A stretch of 60,474 nucleotides of DNA from DATLHO01 sp035539855 (lineage in GTDB: Bacteria > Bacteroidota > Ignavibacteria > OLB7): contig DATLHO010000175.1 of NCBI GenBank assembly GCA_035539855.1, forward strand, positions 1 through 60,474, written 5' to 3'. How positions within the stretch are numbered: the stretch's first letter is position 1; every line of letters starts with the position of its first letter. This document shows positions 55,358 through 60,474 of the stretch, in pieces. Position numbers and translations under genes: made by a program. Below the pieces are notes generated by a model. It saw only the letters and a list, made by a program, of their open reading frames with translations. It did not search any database and was not told the DNA's origin.

Positions 55358-57196
55358 ATGAGGTGGCTCGACTGGGTGGTCGTCGCGGCGTACCTGGCGT
55401 ACGTCGTGACCGACGGCGTGCGGTTCTCGCGCAGCAGGGACGGACTCTCCGGATATCTCCTGGCCAACCGCAGCCTGCCGTGGTGGGCGGTCGGACTCTC
55501 GGTGATCGCGACGCAGATGAGCGCGATCACGCTCGTCGGCACGACGGGACAAGCGTTCCAGGACGGGATGGGATTCATCCAGTTCTACTTCGGCCTGCCG
55601 CTGGCGATGATCATCCTCTGCGTCACCGTCGTGCCGTTCTTCTACCGCGCGAAGATCTTCACCGCCTACGAGTATCTCGAGCGACGCTTCGACGCGCGCA
55701 CGCGCACCACGACGAGCTTCTTCTTCCTGCTTTCGCGAGGACTGAGCTGCGGCGTGATCATCGCCGCCCCGTCGGTGATTCTCTCGATCGTGCTCGGATG
55801 GGACCGTCTGGCGACGATCCTGGCGATGGGTCTGACGACGACCGTCTACACGATGCTCGGTGGCGTGCGCGCGGTGACGTGGACCGACGTCAAGCAGATG
55901 GCCGTGATCGTCGTCGGACTCTCCGCCGTCTCGATCGTGATCCTGCAGGCACTGCCCGAGCAGGTCGGACTCGGCGACGCGCTCGAGGTCGCCGGTCTGG
56001 CCGGGCGTCTCGAGACGCTCGACTTCACGTTCGATCCGTCGAAGACCTACACGTTCTGGTCCGGGTTGATCGGCGGGCTCTTCCTGATGCTCAGCTACTT
56101 CGGCTGCGACCAGAGCCAGGTGCAGCGATTCCTCACAGCGCGCTCGGTCGCCGAAGGACGCACGTCGCTGCTGATGAGCGCGTTCGTGAAGATCCCGATG
56201 CAGTTCCTGATCCTGCTGATCGGCGTGCTCATCTTCCTGTTCTACAGCTTCCTGCCCGGCTCGCAGACACCGCTGCTGTACGATCGCGGCGAGGCCGCGA
56301 AGCTGGCGACCTCCGACAGCGCCGCCGCCTTCCGATCGCTCGAGGCACGACACGCCGACGCGGCCCAACGGCGCTCCGACGCCGCCATCGCCTACGCCCG
56401 CATGCGCGCCGCCGATGCGGACGCCGCTGCCCCGACGAGCGATCCGGCTCCGAGCGAAGGAGCGGCCGCGAGCGGCGTCGCGGCGCAGCGCTTCGTCGAG
56501 GCCAACGACAGTGTCACGGCGCTGCGCGCCGCCGCTCGCGACATGGTCCGCACGACCACCGGCAGCGCCAGCTACAGCGACGTCAACTACGTCTTCCCGG
56601 CGTTCGTCACGACGCACATGCCGATCGGCGTCGTCGGATTGATCATCGCGGCGATCTTCGCGGCGGCCATGAGCTCGATCGCCGCGGAGCTCAACGCGCT
56701 GGCCACCGCATCGACGATCGACTTCTACCGGCGCCACGTCAAGCCCGACGGCACCGACCGCGAGCTCCTGTTCTTCTCCCGGATGTCGACGCTCTTCTGG
56801 GGGATCTTCGCGTGCGTCGCGGCCTACTACGCGGCGAGCCTGGGGTCGCTCATCGAAGTCGTCAACAAGTTCGGATCGTTCTTCTACGGATCGCTCCTCG
56901 GCGTCTTCGTCCTGGCGATCGGAACGAAGCGCGCGACGGGCCGCGGAGCCTTCTGGGGGCTGCTCTCGGGAATTGCCGCCGTGGCGTTCGTCAACTACTA
57001 CGCGGAGATCGCCGGACTCTGGCAGAGCGTCAGCGGCAGCGACCTGCTGCTCGTGCACGTCGAATCGTTGAAGATCAGTTTCCTCTGGTACAACCTCATC
57101 GGGTGTTTCGTCGTCGTCGCCGTGGGCATGCTCATCAGCGTGCTCGATCGATCAGCGCGTGTCACCGGATCCGACCCCTCCAATACCAATGCATAG
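55358..57196 (+). CDS. Sodium/solute symporter (SSS family) with an inserted Ala-rich segment
   Basis: A 612-residue SSS transporter: WLDWVVVAAYLAYVVTDGVR, GYLLANRSLPWWAVGLSVIA, TQMSAITLVGTTGQAFQDGM (sodium-site region), YTMLGGVRAVTWTDVKQMAV and LIIAAIFAAAMSSIAAELNA are typical SGLT/SSS features. Between helices near residues 305-405 lies a hydrophilic Ala/Arg/Asp-rich insert of about 100 residues, probably a helical hairpin outside the membrane. The downstream gene overlaps by 8 bp and encodes a deacetylase, hinting at import of an N-acetylated sugar or glycoside. Confidence 0.92.
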   Translation: MRWLDWVVVAAYLAYVVTDGVRFSRSRDGLSGYLLANRSLPWWAVGLSVIATQMSAITLVGTTGQAFQDGMGFIQFYFGLPLAMIILCVTVVPFFYRAKIFTAYEYLERRFDARTRTTTSFFFLLSRGLSCGVIIAAPSVILSIVLGWDRLATILAMGLTTTVYTMLGGVRAVTWTDVKQMAVIVVGLSAVSIVILQALPEQVGLGDALEVAGLAGRLETLDFTFDPSKTYTFWSGLIGGLFLMLSYFGCDQSQVQRFLTARSVAEGRTSLLMSAFVKIPMQFLILLIGVLIFLFYSFLPGSQTPLLYDRGEAAKLATSDSAAAFRSLEARHADAAQRRSDAAIAYARMRAADADAAAPTSDPAPSEGAAASGVAAQRFVEANDSVTALRAAARDMVRTTTGSASYSDVNYVFPAFVTTHMPIGVVGLIIAAIFAAAMSSIAAELNALATASTIDFYRRHVKPDGTDRELLFFSRMSTLFWGIFACVAAYYAASLGSLIEVVNKFGSFFYGSLLGVFVLAIGTKRATGRGAFWGLLSGIAAVAFVNYYAEIAGLWQSVSGSDLLLVHVESLKISFLWYNLIGCFVVVAVGMLISVLDRSARVTGSDPSNTNA

Positions 57197-58124
57197 AAGC
57201 ATCGCACTCCTCATAGCCGGATTGTTCTTCGGCGCAGCAGCGGCTGGCGCGCAGACGCGTGTCAACTCGCTCGCCGACGCGATCGCCGACTCGGTCCCGC
57301 GCGTGCTCATCGTCGCGGCGCATCCTGACGACGATGCCGCGTTCGCCGCGACCGTCTACAAGATCACGCACGACCTCGGAGGCCGCGTCGATTACGCGCT
57401 GATCACCAACGGCGAGGCGGGCTACAAGTACTCCACACTCGCCGAGTCGATCTACGGCCTCGAGCTGACCGACGAGCGCGTCGGCCGCGAGCATCTGCCG
57501 ACCATCCGCAAGCGCGAGCTCATGAACGGCGGCGCCATCATCGGCGTGCGCGATTACTTCTTCCTCGAACAGGTCGACAATCAGTACACGCTCGATGTCG
57601 ACTCGGTCTTCGCGCACGTCTGGGACGTCGCCGGCACGCGCGCACGGCTGCGGGAGATCATGGCGAAGGGAGCATATCACTACGTCTTCTGCCTCTTGCC
57701 GACGCCCGAGACGCACGGGCACCACAAGGGCGCGACGATCCTCGCGCTCGAGGCCGCTCAGTTGATCCCCGCGGCGAATCGTCCGGTCGTGCTCGCGGTG
57801 CGCACGCGCGACTCGAGCGAGACGGCGGCGCCGGCATTTCGGGGATTGCCGAATCACCCGCTGACCGCGCTCTCCGCCGATGCCCCGCGCTTCGAGTTCG
57901 ACCGCACGCAGAAGTTCGGATTCCGCGACCGGCTCGACTACCGGATCATCGTCAACTGGCTCATCGCCGAGCACAAGTCGCAGGGAACGATGCAGCTCGG
58001 GGTCAACCAGGGCCACGTCGAGCAGTTCTGGTTCTTCGACGCGAACGATCGCGCGCGCGTGCCCGCGACCCGTGCGCTCTTCGAGCGGCTGGCCCGGCCA
58101 ATGTTCCGGACGAAGACGTACTGA
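57189..58124 (+). CDS. Exported PIG-L/LmbE-family deacetylase
   Basis: About 311 residues from ATG 57189; signal peptide HRSIALLIAGLFFGAAAAGA then QTR. Zinc-site motifs of the PIG-L family are VLIVAAHPDDDAAFAATVYK (AHPDD) and PTPETHGHHKGATILALEA (HxxH). The family removes acetyl from GlcNAc-type groups (GlcNAc-PI, mycothiol and bacillithiol precursors, antibiotics). Export suggests action on a surface or periplasmic glycan, consistent with co-transcription with the SSS transporter. The longer frame from 57159 would mask the signal. Confidence 0.88.
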   Translation: MHRSIALLIAGLFFGAAAAGAQTRVNSLADAIADSVPRVLIVAAHPDDDAAFAATVYKITHDLGGRVDYALITNGEAGYKYSTLAESIYGLELTDERVGREHLPTIRKRELMNGGAIIGVRDYFFLEQVDNQYTLDVDSVFAHVWDVAGTRARLREIMAKGAYHYVFCLLPTPETHGHHKGATILALEAAQLIPAANRPVVLAVRTRDSSETAAPAFRGLPNHPLTALSADAPRFEFDRTQKFGFRDRLDYRIIVNWLIAEHKSQGTMQLGVNQGHVEQFWFFDANDRARVPATRALFERLARPMFRTKTY

Positions 58125-58200
58125 CGCGCCGTGACGAACGACCCGCGGCGGCTCGCCCCACGACGGCTGGCGCCACGACGAGGGATCCGTCACGAACGAG

Positions 58201-58235
58201 CGATCCCGGCGCCCCGTGGTGGGACGCCGGGATCG
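58201..58235. terminator. Hairpin between convergent deacetylase and BON-LysM genes
   Basis: CGATCCCGGCG (58201-58211) and CGCCGGGATCG (58225-58235), with CCC/GGG continuing the stem inside. It lies 18 bp from the stop of the minus-strand gene. Probably a shared terminator. Confidence 0.65.
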
Positions 58236-58253
58236 GCAGATAGAGGCGGCGCG

Positions 58254-58736
58254 CTAGTTGTCGTCGTCGGGCGGGATCGTCAGTACCTGGCCGACCTGGA
58301 TCTTGTCGGGGTCGTTGAGCTTGTCGCGATTGGCGTAGAAGATCCGCATGTACTCGTCGGAGTCACCGTAGAACTCCTTGCTGATCTTCGAGAGCGTGTC
58401 GCCGGACTTCACGGTGTACGACTTCGTCTGCTGCGCGGCCGCGGTTGCTCCGTTGGTCGCCTGCACGGTGATGTCGGCACTGAGGTCGCTGTAGCCGGCG
58501 TCGATGTGCTTGATCTGATCCCACACCCGGTTCTTCGCCTCCTCCGACGGCGCGACGCCGCGGAAGTACAGCTTGCCGCCCTGCAACTGAAGCGTCGTCA
58601 GGCGCACGCCCTGCTGATCGGCGACCTGGAGCGCCGTGGCGTACTTCTGGCGAAGCGTATTGAACACCTGCTGGTCGTTCGGCTGCGCCACGGTCTTCGA
58701 TGCGCCCCGGCCGAAAATCTTGTCGAACAGTCCCAT
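58254..58736 (-). CDS. BON-LysM domain protein (Kbp/YgaU-like)
   Basis: About 160 residues from ATG 58736, which has AGGAGG six to eight bases upstream; the ATG at 58796 is rejected. Starts GLFDKIFGRG; a BON domain follows (LRQKYATALQVADQQGVRLT TLQLQGGKLYFRGVAPSEEA), then a LysM domain (YTVKSGDTLSKISKEFYGDS; IQVGQVLTIPP). E. coli Kbp/YgaU has the same BON-LysM order and similar length and is a cytoplasmic potassium sensor/binder; the likeness is strong but the function here is inferred. No signal peptide is present. Confidence 0.9.
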   Translation of the reverse strand: MGLFDKIFGRGASKTVAQPNDQQVFNTLRQKYATALQVADQQGVRLTTLQLQGGKLYFRGVAPSEEAKNRVWDQIKHIDAGYSDLSADITVQATNGATAAAQQTKSYTVKSGDTLSKISKEFYGDSDEYMRIFYANRDKLNDPDKIQVGQVLTIPPDDDN

Positions 58737-58796
58737 TGCATCCTCCTCGTTGAGTGACTCGAACGGGAAGGACGTCGCAAGGGCGATGCCACGCAT

Positions 58797-59330
58797 TCAG
58801 ACCTTCGGCTTGAGCAGCTCCTCGATCGACCCCGCCGCCAGACGCGCCTCGGTGTCGCCGGGAACGATCATGCGCGCGCCGTCGGAGGACAACGCGACCG
58901 GCACGTCGCCGGCGATGAAGTACCCGCCGCCGAAGATCTTCTGCAGCACCGTGCCCGCGATCTTGTACGCGACGAGCCCGAGCTCCGGCAGCACGTGGAC
59001 GTCGCTGAGCTTGCCGAGCAGCGTGCCCTCCTCGGTCACGACGTTGGCGCCGACGAGCAGTCCCGCGCCGAGCACGCCGCCGCGCAGCACCGCGCTCGAG
59101 GCGCGGACCTCGAGCGGAGCGCCGGTGGCGGCCATCACCGCGTTCTCGCCGATGCGGATCGACGCGATGTCGAGCACCGCCTCCTCTCCCTGGCCGTTGC
59201 GGATCAGGAGTCCGAGCAGGCGCCCCTCGGTCGGCTCGACGACGATGTCGACGATCTCTCCGACTCTGTCACCACTGCCGGCGTCGAGCACCGACATCTT
59301 CCGAATCTCACCCAGGTCGAGTGTGCGCAT
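58797..59330 (-). CDS. PRC-barrel domain protein (two barrels)
   Basis: A 177-residue soluble protein with two PRC-barrel-like repeats: GEIRKMSVLDAGSGDRVGEI VDIVVEPTEGRLLGLLI and VGANVVTEEGTLLGKLSDVH VLPELGLVAYKI. PRC barrels occur in RimM and in photosynthetic/stress proteins and mediate protein or RNA contacts. It is 60 bp upstream of the BON-LysM gene and 27 bp after the MBL-rhodanese gene, so the three may share one transcript. Confidence 0.8.
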   Translation of the reverse strand: MRTLDLGEIRKMSVLDAGSGDRVGEIVDIVVEPTEGRLLGLLIRNGQGEEAVLDIASIRIGENAVMAATGAPLEVRASSAVLRGGVLGAGLLVGANVVTEEGTLLGKLSDVHVLPELGLVAYKIAGTVLQKIFGGGYFIAGDVPVALSSDGARMIVPGDTEARLAAGSIEELLKPKV

Positions 59331-59357
59331 GACGATTGTGTGTTGGATGATTCCGTT

Positions 59358-60474
59358 CTACTGCGCGACGACCGTCTCGGTCTCGACCGCGACGCCGGCC
59401 GCGGCGATCTCGGGATACCCTCCCGGTCCCACGTACACCGTGTCGATGCCCTCGCGCTCGAGGAACGCCGCCGCGTACGCCGAGCGAACGCCCGACTGGC
59501 AATGGACGTACACCGGCGCATCGCGCGGGATCGACGCGAGCTCGGGCGCCAGCCGCGTGTGCGCGACGTTCACGGCGCCGACGACGTGACCGGCCTCGAA
59601 CTCGCCCAGACCGCGAACGTCGAGCACGTGGATCGGCCCGGCGGTCGCGCGCGCGGCGAACTCCCCGATCGAAACCTGCGCAATCGCCTCGCCATGTCCG
59701 GCGTCGACCCAGCTCTGCACCTCCGCGGGCGTGACGTAGCCGGCGATCCTGTCGAGGCCGACGCGGATCAACCCGAGCACCGCGTCGCGCACCTGCGCGT
59801 CGTCGCACACCAGCCACACCTCCTTCTCCGGCTCGATGTACGAGCCCACCACCGTCGGGTACGCCTTGTTCAGCGGCGCGTGCAGCGCGCCGGCGACGTG
59901 ACCTGCGGCGAAGCTGTTCCACTTCCGCGTGTCGACGACGACCGCGCCGCGCGAGGCCGCCGCGGTCACGTCGTCGATCGTCGCATGTGCCGGCGACGGC
60001 ACGCCGCCGAGCAGCGCCGGACCCGTCTTGTTCTCACGCTTCATGCGCGCGAAGTACGGCGGCGGCTCCGGCTGGCCCTCGAGGATCGACGCGACGAAGC
60101 CTCCCTCCTCTCCCGTCGACTGCGACACCGCCACGTTGAATCGCTTCTCGTAGCCGACGGTCGACTGCGGGATCGCCCCGAGCGCCTTGCCGCAGGCGCT
60201 GCCGGCGCCGTGTCCCGGCCAGACCTGCAGGTACTCCGGCAGCTCGACGAACCGCTTGAGCGACTGGTACAGCGCGCGCGCCGACGGCTCCTTCGCGCCG
60301 GCCACGCCGGCGGCGCTCTCGAGCAGGTCGGGTCGGCCGACGTCGCCGACGAAGACGAAGTCACCGGTGGCGATGCCCATCGGCTCGGCCGCGCCGCCGC
60401 CGATGTCGGTCACCAGGTAGCTCATGTGCTCCGGCGTGTGCCCGGGCGTGTGCAGCGCGGTGATGCGGATGTTG
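59358..60474 (-). CDS. Metallo-beta-lactamase/double-rhodanese protein (CstB-like), 5' end cut by the window
   Basis: The gene runs off the right edge; the visible part has at least 371 residues. It begins inside the MBL fold (ALHTPGHTPEHMSYLV, GDFVFVGDVGRPDLLES, YLQVWPGHGAGSACGKALG: metal ligands of persulfide-dioxygenase-type MBLs). Two rhodanese domains follow: AVVVDTRKWNSFAAGHVAGA with Cys in WLVCDDAQVRDAVLG, and IHVLDVRGLGEFEAGHVVGA with active-site-like CQSGVRS. The layout matches CstB-type enzymes that oxidise sulfane sulfur/persulfide to thiosulfate, a sulfide detoxification step. The true N-terminus lies outside. Confidence 0.9.
   Translation of the reverse strand, partial: NIRITALHTPGHTPEHMSYLVTDIGGGAAEPMGIATGDFVFVGDVGRPDLLESAAGVAGAKEPSARALYQSLKRFVELPEYLQVWPGHGAGSACGKALGAIPQSTVGYEKRFNVAVSQSTGEEGGFVASILEGQPEPPPYFARMKRENKTGPALLGGVPSPAHATIDDVTAAASRGAVVVDTRKWNSFAAGHVAGALHAPLNKAYPTVVGSYIEPEKEVWLVCDDAQVRDAVLGLIRVGLDRIAGYVTPAEVQSWVDAGHGEAIAQVSIGEFAARATAGPIHVLDVRGLGEFEAGHVVGAVNVAHTRLAPELASIPRDAPVYVHCQSGVRSAYAAAFLEREGIDTVYVGPGGYPEIAAAGVAVETETVVAQ

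Noticed and set aside
55319..57058. 579-codon minus-strand frame opposite the second SSS transporter
   Set aside because: Arg/Glu/His-rich without hydrophobic structure or motifs; shadow of the membrane protein gene.

Overview
The window is uniformly GC-rich and densely coded. Several features point to a high-GC bacterium of the Bacteroidota/Chlorobiota (FCB) side, for example a Kapabacteria-like lineage. Two secreted proteins (288-2951 and 23143-28824) end in type IX secretion (T9SS) type A sorting domains. The order ileS, dksA-like, lspA is typical of that group. IleS and IspH have the Bacteroidota-style N-termini. Three intergenic regions carry promoter-like pairs close to the group's TTG-N19-TAnnTTTG consensus. 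This placement is an inference; no rRNA is present to confirm it.

Layout. 1-6.1 kb: a secreted NHL-propeller T9SS protein, a secreted HExxH metallopeptidase and a secreted TPR protein. 6.2-13.3 kb: an unknown acidic protein, aspartokinase, isoleucyl-tRNA synthetase, a DksA-like protein with a histone-H1-like tail, and signal peptidase II. 13.5-17.4 kb (minus): glutamate dehydrogenase, then an aminotransferase/HPPD pair that looks like a tyrosine degradation unit. 17.8-23.0 kb: IspH (MEP isoprenoid pathway), type III pantothenate kinase with two small envelope/coiled-coil genes, PrmA and a Ppx/GppA phosphatase. 23.1-32.5 kb (minus): an apparent ECF sigma / anti-sigma / double-OmpA / giant T9SS protein operon. 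32.9-34.7 kb: a diacylglycerol-kinase-like gene coupled to a metallophosphoesterase.

34.8-43.5 kb (minus) holds the most unusual locus. It is a run of seven overlapping or abutting genes: class I HMG-CoA reductase fused to an APH-type kinase; a CarS-like (CDP-archaeol synthase family) membrane protein; a PEP-synthase/rifampin-phosphotransferase-like dikinase; a UbiA-like prenyltransferase; a SAM methyltransferase with a Cys-rich N-terminus; a PlsC-like acyltransferase; and a fatty-acid desaturase. The same genome encodes IspH, so mevalonate is probably not needed for general isoprenoid supply. The operon therefore looks like a dedicated pathway for a mevalonate- or prenyl-derived membrane lipid or similar product. 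This is the best candidate for an undescribed system.

43.7-60.5 kb: an FMN reductase, YceI and MarR group with a possible operator placed inside a promoter; then two sodium/solute symporter neighbourhoods with a glycosidase, a BNR propeller protein, a lyase-like lipoprotein, a DUF4097-like protein, a glycerophosphodiesterase, a PIG-L deacetylase and two tiny membrane proteins; and finally a BON-LysM protein, a PRC-barrel protein and a metallo-beta-lactamase/double-rhodanese (CstB-like) protein cut by the window edge. I saw no tRNA, rRNA, CRISPR array, transposase or integrase.
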